Assembly: GCA_027575765.1 (NCBI GenBank)
Contig: JANBPT010000514.1
Span: forward strand, 1-32,819
Direction: 5' to 3'
DNA from: Tieghemiomyces parasiticus
Lineage: Eukaryota; Kickxellomycota; Dimargaritomycetes; Dimargaritales; Dimargaritaceae
DNA: 32,819 nucleotides
The notes beneath the pieces were generated by a model that saw only the letters and a program-made list of their open reading frames with translations, was not told the origin of the DNA and made no database searches. The translations under genes were made by a program, and so were the position numbers. Of this stretch, positions 22,611 to 30,717 are shown piece by piece (position 1 is the stretch's first letter; each line of letters opens with the position of its first letter).

Positions 22611-22772
22611 ATGGTGCTCCTCTCTCTATCTCTCGAGCCGTGCATTTTTTCCATAGGAGTGGCTGCCCCTTTCCCAAACAAATTCACGGACGATAACGGT
22701 AAAATACCTATTATCCTACAGGTTGTATCATCAGTTGCAGAATTAGTAACCATTGATTTCCACTTTTCGTAA
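22611..22772 (+). CDS. Small secreted protein A, 53 aa (duplicate pair)
   Basis: ATG at 22611 opens a 53-codon frame with a short hydrophobic signal sequence, MVLLSLSLEPCIFSIGVAAP, probably cut near residue 18-19. The mature peptide of about 34 residues begins APFPNKF and ends in alternating hydrophobic residues, ELVTIDFHFS; it contains no cysteine. It aligns with the 56-aa product at 25465-25635: VLLSLSLEPCIFSIGVAAPFPNK against VLLFLGLCFSSITVGAPAPKK, with GKI/NKI retained after that. The gene has its own TATA box and an AATAAA 85 bp after the stop. Because surrounding non-coding sequence is also duplicated, the frame could be a by-product, but a signal peptide intact in both diverged copies argues for a real gene. 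Function unknown. Confidence 0.5.
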   Translation: MVLLSLSLEPCIFSIGVAAPFPNKFTDDNGKIPIILQVVSSVAELVTIDFHFS

Positions 22773-22856
22773 TTGAGCAAGGTCGTCTGACGAGGGAAGA
22801 AGATAGCGCCTTGTATAAGCATTGGTGGTAGGGGTAAGCAATACTCCTTCAGTAGC

Positions 22857-22862
22857 AATAAA
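22857..22862 (+). terminator. Poly(A) signal of gene A
   Basis: AATAAA, 85 bp after the stop of gene A and preceded by a stretch that aligns with the 3' flank of gene B. Confidence 0.5.
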
Positions 22863-22870
22863 CAAGGTGC

Positions 22871-23185
22871 AAGTCGGTGTGCAGATGATATTTTATTGAT
22901 ATCAATGAAGGTCCTTATATGTGGCGGGTGGACTCTTGTTATCCGAAGTCCTTGTCGGCTCGTGGCTTGGCGAAAGTGTAGAGAAGTATAAATAAGGTGA
23001 CAGCGGAAGTTTGCTATACGGTGCGGAGAGTTTGGCTATTGTTCAAGTCAAGTGATGCACAGGCGGCCGGATAAAGGGATAACATATAAACATACAGAGT
23101 GATATTCATTGGCTGTAATAGATATACCGTGACGTGCATGAGGCCTTCTTAGGTGAATACAATAAGTATGGAACTTTTTTTTGGG
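22871..23185. other. Intergenic DNA before the mariner relic
   Basis: No gene is seen. A TATAAATAAGG motif at about 22988-22998 resembles a plus-strand TATA box, but no frame with a start follows before the transposon relic. Confidence 0.3.
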
Positions 23186-23866
23186 AAAAATCACTCTCAA
23201 CTGACTGCTAGGCAACTAGCTCTTGCCTGCCATACTTCCCCTGGTACCATGCGCAGAGCCCTGTACAGGGACCTGGGGCTGCACAGCTACTTTAACCGCT
23301 GAGTCCCCCATGATCTCACTGATGACCAGTACCACCAGTGGGTACGTTTTGCCCACCAAGTTCCTGGAGGAGGTCAGTGGGGCCAGTGACTACCGGCTGG
23401 ACTCCATCGTCACAGGTGATGGCACCTGGGTTTACCTGTATGGTCCACCTGCTGACCCTGGTCATCTAAGGCGGCGCCCTAAAGATGACCCTGACCCAGC
23501 TGAGACCCACTGAGGCCACACCATACCTGAGTGTCAAGCCCCCTGGTGTCAAGATCCCCACCACTCTCAGTGTAGAGTAGGGGAAAAAGTCCATGCTCCT
23601 GGCCTGGGTAAAGGCACATGGAAACCTGGACCATCACCCTCCGCAGCTCTACCATGATAATGCACCGCCACATTGCATCGCAGCTACCCAGACCTGCATA
23701 TCTGACCCCAGAGTTAAACTTCCTTTGACCCCTCTCTATGGTCCTGATCCGCCCCCCCCACTGCAGCCTCTGGCTGTCCAGGAGTGTCAAATGGCGGTTG
23801 AACAGTAGGAAATGGACAACACTGGAGGCTGTTGTGGACACCCGGAAATCAGAGCTCACTGTATGC
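23186..23866 (+). pseudogene. Dead Tc1/mariner-family transposase
   Basis: Broken transposase of a mariner-type cut-and-paste DNA transposon. In order on the plus strand, across frame changes: an HTH stretch, SQLTARQLALACHTSPGTMR; then ALYRDLGLHSYFNR followed by a TGA (23300-23302) where mariners have the Trp of WVPH; then VPHDLTDDQY. Next come DSIVTGDGTWVYLY, corresponding to the first catalytic Asp region (TGDExW), and LYHDNAPPHCIAATQT, corresponding to the second (HDNARPH). PLYGPDPPPPLQPLAVQE stands for the PYSPDLAP region. Several stops and frameshifts make it inactive. The TGG-to-TGA change fits C-to-T decay. I could not identify terminal inverted repeats or a TA duplication with confidence. 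It lies between the two copies of the segmental duplication. Confidence 0.8.
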
Positions 23867-24099
23867 TAATTAGATGACTTTAGACCCTGCCTTGATAACT
23901 GGAGAGAGGGCTCACCAGTCAGTATAAAATAATGGCCACAATATTTAATAACGTCATTTGGGTCGGGGGAAGCGTGGGCTTTGTAGGTTATGCATAGATG
24001 TACACCACTGCTTTTGACTGCCAGACATGTACTGCCAGTGGTTTGGGGGTGATGGTCATGTGATAAAAGGCCAGGGAAGAGAGGGTGGTGTAGTTGGAG

Positions 24100-24479
24100 G
24101 ATGGGCAATGGAGCAGCAGGTGCCAGGTGCGGTTTATGGGTACCACCCTCACCCTAATTCCCCGGAGGCAATCGCACACCTAGCATTCCCCACCGACCCC
24201 AACCGTGCCCCCTCCCGCTGCTACCGCGATATCCTAATGGTGGCCTTCCACCGAGTCTGGACTCGCTGCAGAGGCCGACAGTCCCTGTTCCACATCTACC
24301 CACCACCCCACGCGGGCGAAAATACCCCCCCACGGCCTTTTGGAACCACATTTTCTTTTCTCCACCGGAGTTTTTATTTTTATTCAAGCGGGACGTACAA
24401 CTAGCCCTGACCCCACACTATGAGAGTCGCAGCGTTGTACGCGACGTTAAATAAACCATCCTCCTCCTCCTCCTCCCCA
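24100..24479 (+). mobile_element. 5'-truncated LINE-like retrotransposon, copy 1 (3' end only)
   Basis: This is the 3' terminal piece of a non-LTR retrotransposon. Its nucleotide sequence matches the reverse complement of about 25776-26100 over some 300 bp. In-frame text shared by the two copies includes EAIAHLAFPTDPNRAPS and RDIL here against EATAHQAFPTNPAGTPS and RDIL there. The 3' untranslated part ends with GAGAGTCGCAGCG, AATAAA (24450-24455) and a (TCC)6 tail (24459-24476). Loss of the 5' part and a simple-repeat tail after a poly(A)-like signal are typical of target-primed reverse transcription. Not functional. Confidence 0.7.
24459..24476 (+). repeat. (TCC)6 tail of LINE-like copy 1
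   Basis: Six TCC units directly after AATAAACCA, matching the shorter (TCC)3 tail of the opposite copy on the minus strand at 25784-25776. Confidence 0.8.
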
Positions 24480-25247
24480 CCCTAATGTAACCAATGTCAC
24501 TGGGTGGAGGATCTCCAAGGTGTTGTGGACGGCTTTTCGCCTTGTGTTGGCACACTGTTACGGCTGGTCCACCCAAAGTTGATGGCAAGAATTGCCGATC
24601 CCCCCCTCTGCATTCACTAAACTGGTACACTAGTATCCTGCATAACACTACCACCTACAGCACTCTGGAAATCACTCTGGAGGATGGACGGGCAGCTACT
24701 CCCGTAGAGTCTGTTACCAGAATTTGCCCTCCCTGGTCATGAACGTATAGGCCGAGTGTTGCCTGGCTATTAATTTTGCTTGTTGCTAAGCTGTTAAACT
24801 GATTGGCACGACTGCATCCTCTTCATCGATCTGAAACCTCAAGATCTGAAGCTGGGAGTGGGCCATCCAAATGGCTGATCTAGCAGCATATCTAAAATGA
24901 CGTTAAACAATTACCCTCTGAAGACGCTAACAATACAGAAGCTCCAAAGTTAGGCCCGGCTGTTAGAAGTGATGATATAGGCCCTTACAATTGGTCTCCA
25001 CATAAAAACGGCCAATAATTTGCATCTTTCCGATTCACCTCAGATCCTGTGATCATCATATTTATATTGATACCAGGGATGGCCGTCAGACTCTGCGAAC
25101 AAAATTTGCATCGTCTTTTTTTACCGCGGGTCATTTACATTTGGATGCTGTCAATAGGTCTCCAATGAGAGGGAAACAAGCTGAAGCTGCTGGGAGGGGC
25201 ACAGGCTTTTGAACTGTGGGCACATTCCATCCATTTGAGTGCCTCCA

Positions 25248-25255
25248 TATAAATA
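25248..25255 (+). promoter_or_regulatory. TATA box of small secreted-protein gene B
   Basis: TATAAATA in the context CTCCATATAAATAGCC, 217 bp before the ATG and conserved in copy A. Confidence 0.6.
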
Positions 25256-25464
25256 GCCAAGAATGAGTCGCTTCTTAAGTCTATATCTTTAACACTTGTA
25301 TGTGCCCGTCCTCACTTCTTTGCCCGTTCACTGTTGTATCTCAGGGTATCAGCTGTTTGCCTCTCTTCTGCTATTTACTCTGTATGTCTACGTGTACGCT
25401 ATTTATTCACAATACCTTGGCCCTACACCAACCCCCCTTCACGTTATCTTCCTGCCTGCCCATT

Positions 25465-25635
25465 ATGAAGTCCACAATGTCCGTCACGGTTCTCTTGTTC
25501 CTTGGTCTGTGCTTCTCTTCCATTACAGTAGGAGCCCCGGCGCCAAAAAAACCTAAAAGTGGCAAGGGTAACAAAATTTCTTTTGGAAACGACGACCGCG
25601 GTAATTCTATGGTTGCATTGGATCTCAAATATTAG
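25465..25635 (+). CDS. Small secreted protein B, 56 aa (duplicate pair)
   Basis: Of the in-frame ATGs, 25465 is chosen because it starts a canonical signal peptide, MKSTMSVTVLLFLGLCFSSI, with cleavage likely after VGA near residue 23-24. An earlier in-frame ATG at 25300 is absent from copy A, where the aligned bases read ATACG. The mature peptide of about 33 residues is strongly basic at first (APKKPKSGKGNKISF), then has GNDDRGNS and ends in alternating hydrophobics, MVALDLKY. It has no cysteine. Compared with product A the signal region is recognisable, but the mature part has changed charge and sequence while keeping the length and the hydrophobic-alternating tail. AATAAA follows 57 bp after the stop. 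No known family; a secreted effector or communication peptide is possible. Confidence 0.55.
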   Translation: MKSTMSVTVLLFLGLCFSSITVGAPAPKKPKSGKGNKISFGNDDRGNSMVALDLKY

Positions 25636-25692
25636 TGATTTTACCACATCAATTGGTGGAGAGTAGAGCAAGCTCCCTGTCTAATCATTCTT

Positions 25693-25698
25693 AATAAA
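25693..25698 (+). terminator. Poly(A) signal of gene B
   Basis: AATAAA in CTTAATAAAGAATTC, 57 bp after the stop of gene B and in the position equivalent to 22857-22862 in copy A. Confidence 0.55.
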
Positions 25699-25775
25699 GA
25701 ATTCGTTTAAAGGTTTCATCATTTCGTCTTACCAAAATCCATCTCTGATACACTGCTTCATTGGGAGCCGGGAGA

Positions 25776-26594
25776 GGAGGAGGATGGTTTATTTAACGTC
25801 GCGTGATACGCTGCGACTCTCATGTGGTGGGGGTTAGGGCTAGATGTACGTCCTGTTATGGGTAAAAATAAAACTCCGGTGGAGAAAGGCAAATGTGGTT
25901 CCAGCTGGCCGTGGGGGGGGGTGTCATCACCCGCTTGGGGTGGTGGTTAGGATATCGCGGTGTCGGCGGGAGGGGGTGCCGGCGGGGTTGGTAGGGAAGG
26001 CTTGGTGGGCGGTGGCCTCAAGGGAGGGGGAGCCGGAGGCATCTTGGGCCAGTATGCGGCTCAGGCCGCAGCATTGGATAGCATGGGCTGGTGTCAGGCG
26101 GGCTAGGCACTGTGTGCACTGTAGGTGTGGGCCAAATGTGGCTCCAATCAGCCATGTCAGAATTAGGCGACCGGGGGCCATTGCTAGGTGGCAGACTGGG
26201 CGTCCCTTGGGCCAGAGGCCTATGCGGGATGCGGTGTGGTTGGCCAGGCAGGAGGCGGCCATGGCTGCGTCTCTGGCCTCCCGGAGTGTGGCCTGTAGGT
26301 CTAGCGCCACTGGGTGGTGTGTCTGAGGCTCAAGGGCGCGGGCTTGGGGGACCGCTATTTGGTGTGTGCGGTTTGGGGTGAGGGCGCGGTGTGCAAAGGA
26401 TGGGGGGGCCATTTGGGTCCAGCCCTTGCCAGTAGATGTACTGGGTGGTGAGCCCACCATCTATGGGCCATGGGCTCAAGGTTGGTTATCAGTAGTATGG
26501 CGGCAGTTGAGGAGCAGGCGGGGAGGCCTAGGATGGACTTTAGGATCTTACCTTGGGGAGCCAGGAGACCATGCCACAGTTTCCCAGTTTGCAT
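25776..26594 (-). mobile_element. 5'-truncated LINE-like retrotransposon, copy 2 (RT C-terminus to 3' end)
   Basis: On the minus strand this begins with text typical of the region after the reverse-transcriptase core of non-LTR elements: LWHGLLAPQGKILKSILGLP, then STAAILLITNLEPMAHRW. A frame change near 26460 leads into a long frame, 26460-25927. That frame holds LILTWLIGATFGPHLQ and a CCHC-like motif, CTQCLARLTPAHAIQC (CX2C...HX4C), as found at the C-terminus of LINE proteins. The 3' untranslated part ends with AATAAA (25793-25788) and a short (TCC)3 tail (25784-25776). Most of the element, including the polymerase core and endonuclease, is missing. It is inactive and lies in inverted orientation to copy 1. 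Confidence 0.7.
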
Positions 26595-28664
26595 ACACCA
26601 AGTACGTCCAAAATGATAACACCTATACTAGGCCTCTCAGTCCTTCATTAATTAACCTGCAAGGCAGCGTCATTGCATACCGGCTTCCTCCCATAGCAAC
26701 TACCACCCTTAGTTGTTGACATTGGCATCCCCTGTCAACAGGGGGTTCATCTAGGATGGTTACTACGCAGCCTAGGTACCCACCACCCCCTCCCAAGCCA
26801 GCCGACCAGCAATCTTGGCTGGGCATCCTTTTGATGGGTTCCAGCATACACCAGGGTCTAGCTTGTCTTTTGGGATTTTCATCCGCTCCCTACCTCCCCC
26901 CTTGTCGCCCACAAGGTGTATTACAAGCAGCGAATATACTAGATATTTCTTTTGTAGACTAGGGTCATACTATCTAGGCGCGTCCAGTAGCTTGGACAGC
27001 AACCATTACCTTTCCCAATTCTCATTTCTGTAGCCTTAGTTGGTCGAGTAAACCCTTTCTTTCTCTTAGCCATTGCAAAGCATCAGCGTTTTGGACTGGC
27101 AAGAAGGAGCCCTGGCAGCTACTTCAATCACAGATCACTGATTAAAGCGTGGCACTGCTCCTCACAATTTGTGATGATCTTTGGGACTAACTACAAAGTG
27201 GAGATGGTGCCGCTATGTCTTGGCCTTACTGGCACGTCAAGCACCAATAGGTTGGGAAATTAGAGGTTCCTGATGACCACACAGTTCATTGCCAAGGCGC
27301 TATCCTTTTTAGTGGGGCACCTTTGGATGAAGCAATCTATGTTTGAAATGCCAGGCAATACATCTTAGATACTGGACTTTTGGGTAATACATAGGGATAT
27401 TCAGCTCTAAGTGTTGGTTAGTATAACCTCTTCTAGAATCCAATCTATCCCCACACCATGGCTTCCACTGCTACTCCCCCTCCATGTTTTCTTTCCAAGG
27501 TTCAGTTAATATGCACCATTCATTCACAAGGGGCTTGCGGTTGGTACCACTTGGACCATTGATTTATTTCTTGTACAACTTTCTTTACCTTTGCTTCTTG
27601 TGACAGCATTGGTTGTTGCTTGACTGTCTTACTATTCCTATTCTAATCAAGTTACTCCAATGGCTAGCTAACTGCCTGTTGACCCTGCATCCTATAGTTG
27701 TCAAATGACCCTTATACTTACAACCTGTTACTCATCCACAGCCATAGCTGCCTGCACTACCAGCAGTATCCTGTCATACAGAAAAGTGCCGCACATAAAT
27801 GTATCTCCCCGCGGTTATTGAAGGCACAATAGTAAATCATCATATGGTCGCCTAGAATAGCCTTGCCTTATACACCAGACGGCAGCCACCCACGACTTCA
27901 CCACACATCTGGACCACCTCTTATGCACCTAGTGAGAACAATAGCCAATTACTCCACAACCCACCACAGCCATCTAGGCCAGTCCTTTTGAGTGACACTT
28001 GCTATACCTTCTTACCCTTTTTAACAATTCCATTATTCTTTACACTAGTACCTACTGATAAGGTCACATTGCAGGCTGGTGCCCTATATAAGGCCCCAAG
28101 TTAGGATTCAATAAATGACAGCTAAAACCCTTTGTTTGTTCTAGTTTCAGATTGTATTCAGACCTACCACACGCCACTTTATCTTGATTACACCTCAGCA
28201 CTTAGGGGTCATTCCCCCCTCCATGACCCGCCTGAATGCACCTCTAGTTCTTGACTTTACACTCCCAGTCTCTCCATTATCTGTACCACGGAGCTGTGCT
28301 GGTCCTCAATTTATTTTTGAATTCCTGAGACCTCAAGTTAAAGGCCATTCATTCTGACCATACCACGAATTGGCCCTCCCTATACCTTTCCATCCCACAA
28401 TTTTCAAGGAGCTAGCTCTTTGCTATATGTGGTACTTGGATTTGAAGTGGGCTGCATTCCACATAGTGAGCAAGTAAACCTTGCTTGTGTGACAGTGGTG
28501 GGTGGTGTGATCATAGGGGTGTGTGGTACTGGTAAATGGAATCATCAATGCAATGGAGTGGTGGTAAGCTCAATTGGTATATTGTGGCATTATCAATAAA
28601 GGATGTAGAGGTTAGGGAAGTAAGTGATAAATGTATGGGGTTGATAGGAAGGAGGATGACATAG
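26595..28664. other. CpG-poor transposon debris without recognisable genes
   Basis: No frame over about 75 codons is credible, and CpG is sparse from about 27 kb on. The only recognisable signal is a promoter plus poly(A) signature at 28085-28115. The region is probably a graveyard of old elements, and no family can be named. Confidence 0.4.
28085..28115 (+). promoter_or_regulatory. LTR-like TATA box and poly(A) signal pair
   Basis: CCTATATAAGG (TATATAAG at 28085-28092) is followed 17 bp later by AATAAA (28110-28115) and then a TTTGTTTGTTCTAG stretch. A promoter and a poly(A) signal this close together are typical of the U3/R part of an LTR. I could not define the LTR ends or a second copy in the window. 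Confidence 0.35.
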
Positions 28665-29012
28665 CAATCCGTTTATTATGGTGAGGGTAAGTAAGGGCCA
28701 CCTGTAGGTGGTGAGTGCTCTGCATTGTCAAGCAATACAGAGGGTAAATGATGAAATGGAGGCTGAATTCATCAAAGCAGACTTGGTGGTTCACATAGAA
28801 AGGTTGGGCAGTGAGGGTTCACAGTTTTGGAAGTAATTCTGGGAGGCCAAGCATTTCATAAGTTTGTAGATTAGCAGTGTGAGTTCAAGAAAAGATTCAT
28901 GGAAGAATCATGCAAGTCAGGCAGCTGGCTGCATGGTGGTGTGAAGGTGTCAGAAATACAAAGTGGTGCCCACCTGCACTAGCCTAGCATGGCTTTTAGG
29001 CATCACAATAAT
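28665..29012 (-). repeat. Dispersed ~350-bp repeat, copy 3
   Basis: The reverse complement aligns with 20755-21100 and 1306-1580. It is the most CpG-depleted copy and is interrupted at its 5' end by the 133-bp repeat inserted at 29018. The shared short frame reads FYVNHQVCFDEFSLHF here, so the reading frame has survived in all three copies despite many changes. Confidence 0.75.
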
Positions 29013-29017
29013 GGAGG

Positions 29018-29150
29018 TGTGGTGATTGGGAACCACCACATTAGATTTTCCCAAGGTAAAGTCCAAGTCTACTATTTCAGAACCACATATTCTGTGATAG
29101 TAGAATAGCCTTTTGGTTATGGTATTAGACTTGGGCCTAATATCAGCACA
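29018..29150 (+). mobile_element. 133-bp TG...CA repeat with 5-bp target duplication (solo-LTR-like)
   Basis: The element reads TGTGGTGATTGGG...ATCAGCACA and is bounded on both sides by GGAGG (29013-29017 and 29151-29155). TG...CA ends plus a 5-bp target duplication are the hallmark of integrase-inserted LTRs, so this is most simply a solo LTR of unusually small size. Both ends can fold: TGTGGTG with CACCACA at the left, and TATTAG with CTAATA near the right (minus-strand reading). It interrupts copy 3 of the 350-bp repeat. Confidence 0.65.
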
Positions 29151-29191
29151 GGAGGCACCATTGGCAGGATGTAAATATTAAACAGTGCATT

Positions 29192-29324
29192 TGTGCTGAT
29201 ATTAGGCCCAAGTCTAATACCATACTCCAAAGGCTACTCTACTATCACAGAATTTATGGTTCTGAAATAGCAGACTTGGACTTTACCTTGGGATAATCTA
29301 ACATGGTGGTTCCCAATTACCACA
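29192..29324 (-). mobile_element. 133-bp TG...CA repeat, inverted copy
   Basis: Same element on the minus strand, 133 bp, beginning TGTGGTAATTGGG. It lies 41 bp from the plus-strand copy at 29018-29150, forming a long inverted repeat. The flanks (GCATT and CCTAC) show no target duplication. On the minus strand it directly follows the RNase H relic, whose frame runs into it and stops at 29234, so it could be that element's 3' LTR. Confidence 0.65.
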
Positions 29325-29948
29325 CCTACTGTGTTCATTGGTAGCTCCATGGCCCATCTGGCAGCTATGTTGGCAACTGCTTTGGATGCTATTGAAACTT
29401 CCTCTACAGGTGCCAGGTCAAGTCTGATGGCTTGGGCTGTGCCCCAGCATGGCACTGTGGCCTTGTCATGTAGACAGTGGATGTTGACTGTCCTTGTGGC
29501 CTGTGAGCTTACTATACTGATTGCCTGCTTGTCAATGGTGGCCTCTAGGGGGGGGGGCAGGTGGGACAGACCATCTGCATTGCCATGCTTAATTCCTGGG
29601 CAGTGGCAGACCTGGAAGTTGTACTGTTGCAAGGCTAGGTACCACCATTCTAACTGGGTGGAGTACAGGGTAGTGGACATGAGCCACATCAGTGGCACAT
29701 GGTCTGTTTCAATGGCAAATGGGACTCTGTAAATGTATGGTTGGAACTTATCAAATGTGGCTGCAATTGCTAGGCATTTGCATTTGGTCACCAAGTAGTT
29801 GGATTGTGTTGGGTTGAGGCTCCCACTGTGGTATGCAACTGTGTGGTCCTGTCCATCCATTTGTTGGGTTAGGACTGTCCCAATGCCTATGTTACTTGCA
29901 TCTGTCCAGATAATGAATGGCATGGAAATGTCGGGAACCCATAGTACA
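29325..29948 (-). pseudogene. RNase H domain relic of a Ty3/gypsy-like retrotransposon
   Basis: The minus-strand frame begins just inside the neighbouring repeat with PVLWVPDISMPFIIWTDAS, the junction between reverse transcriptase and RNase H in Ty3/gypsy pol. It continues with IGIGTVLTQQ, HTVAYHSGSLNPTQSNY, FAIETDHVPLMWLM and a chromatin-proximal tail, HCPGIKHGNADGLSHLP. The reading frame is open for about 230 codons including read-through into the 133-bp repeat. The polymerase domain that should precede it is absent: upstream lies a 133-bp repeat in the opposite orientation and then gag. It is therefore an internally deleted, non-autonomous relic. Confidence 0.85.
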
Positions 29949-29951
29949 GGA

Positions 29952-30084
29952 TGTGGTGATTGGGAACCACCACATTAGATTTTCTCAAGGTAGAGTCCAA
30001 GTCTACTATTTCAGAACGATAAATTCAGTGATAGTAGAATAGCCTTTTGGTTATGGTATTAGACTTGGGCCTAATATCAGCACA
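29952..30084 (+). mobile_element. 133-bp TG...CA repeat, third full copy
   Basis: Starts TGTGGTGATTGGG and ends ATCAGCACA, plus orientation, with no obvious target duplication (CAGGA and GCATG flanks). It sits exactly where polymerase sequence is missing between the gag and RNase H relics, and it faces the copy at 29192-29324 in inverted orientation across the RNase H fragment. Confidence 0.65.
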
Positions 30085-30717
30085 GCATGGGCTTGATCTG
30101 ACTGACCTGGGGCTGGCTAACTGCATGGGCAGCTTGGACTGACTGGCTAGGATGCTGGTTTGTGCCCAATATGGTGACAGAGGCCCTGCTGTCCTTGATG
30201 GCAGCAGCTATCTCTTGCAGGTGTGGCTCTAGATCAAATGCAGCCAGGTTTTTAGTATTGCCAAGGGATAGTGGGGCATGCTGGAGGCCAGAGGCAAAGT
30301 GGTAGAGATACTCTTTGACCAGAGTCACAGCCCAAAAGGCAGAGGTACCTGCCCCATGCATGAAGTCACAGGCTCTGGTGGCAGCAGCCTCAGGAGTCAG
30401 GTTCTTCAACTGGTTGCCCTTGGTTTGCAGCTTGTCCAGGGCCTCAATCCATCTTTTGTTAGGATGGTTCTCCTCAATGAACTTGGCCAGGGTGGCCCAG
30501 TTGGTGACTAAGGTCTGCTAAGCCTTGCATTGGACAGTAGGGTCAAGGAGGCTGCAGACAATGTAGAAATGTGCAACAGATTCCAGGGATGGATAGAATG
30601 CATTGATGGCATCAATAGTGCAGGACACCCAGCTCTGCCAGGTGGGGCCTTAGGGGTTGCCTGTGAATCCTGCAATCATATTAGCCAGGCCATGTGTGAC
30701 AATAACATCAAGTAAGA
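30085..30717 (-). pseudogene. gag-like relic of an LTR retrotransposon
   Basis: A continuous minus-strand frame with two internal stops, TAA at 30652-30650 and TAG at 30520-30518. It has the texture of a Ty3/gypsy gag: HGLANMIAGFTGNP, WQSWVSCTIDAINAFYPS, TNWATLAKFIEENHP, AATRACDFMHGAGTSAFW and VKEYLYHFASGLQHAP, followed by a Gln/Pro/Ser-rich tail. It encodes about 210 residues of capsid-like sequence; no zinc knuckle or protease is visible before the 133-bp repeat cuts it off. The call rests on position next to RNase H and on general pattern, not on a diagnostic motif. Confidence 0.55.

Larger units (their letters stand above)
21850..22870 (+). repeat. Segmental duplication, copy A
   Basis: About 1 kb that aligns, with many substitutions and small indels, to 24715-25705 in the same orientation. 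Anchors in matching order: TAGGCCGA (21886-21893 vs 24748-24755), a shared ATCGATTATCTGAAAC-like stretch, the TATAAATA box (22373 vs 25248), CTCACTTCTTT, CACAATACCTT (22535-22545 vs 25408-25418), the small secreted-protein frame, an ATTGGTGG stretch, and AATAAA (22857 vs 25693). The copies therefore duplicate a whole transcription unit: promoter, leader, coding region and 3' end. Confidence 0.7.
24715..25705 (+). repeat. Segmental duplication, copy B
   Basis: Counterpart of 21850-22870 with the same order of landmarks. It sits entirely between the two oppositely oriented LINE-like copies (ending 24479 and starting about 25776), so copy B of the secreted-peptide gene is framed by an inverted repeat. 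Confidence 0.7.

Noticed and set aside
25300..25464. N-terminal extension of secreted protein B from an earlier ATG
   Set aside because: The ATG is not conserved in duplicate A and the extension would bury the signal peptide, so the ATG at 25465 is preferred. It may act as an upstream start.
26091..26381. Plus-strand frames in the 26.1-26.7 kb region
   Set aside because: They are antisense to the LINE-like coding frame on the minus strand, which has the recognisable CCHC and RT-tail motifs.
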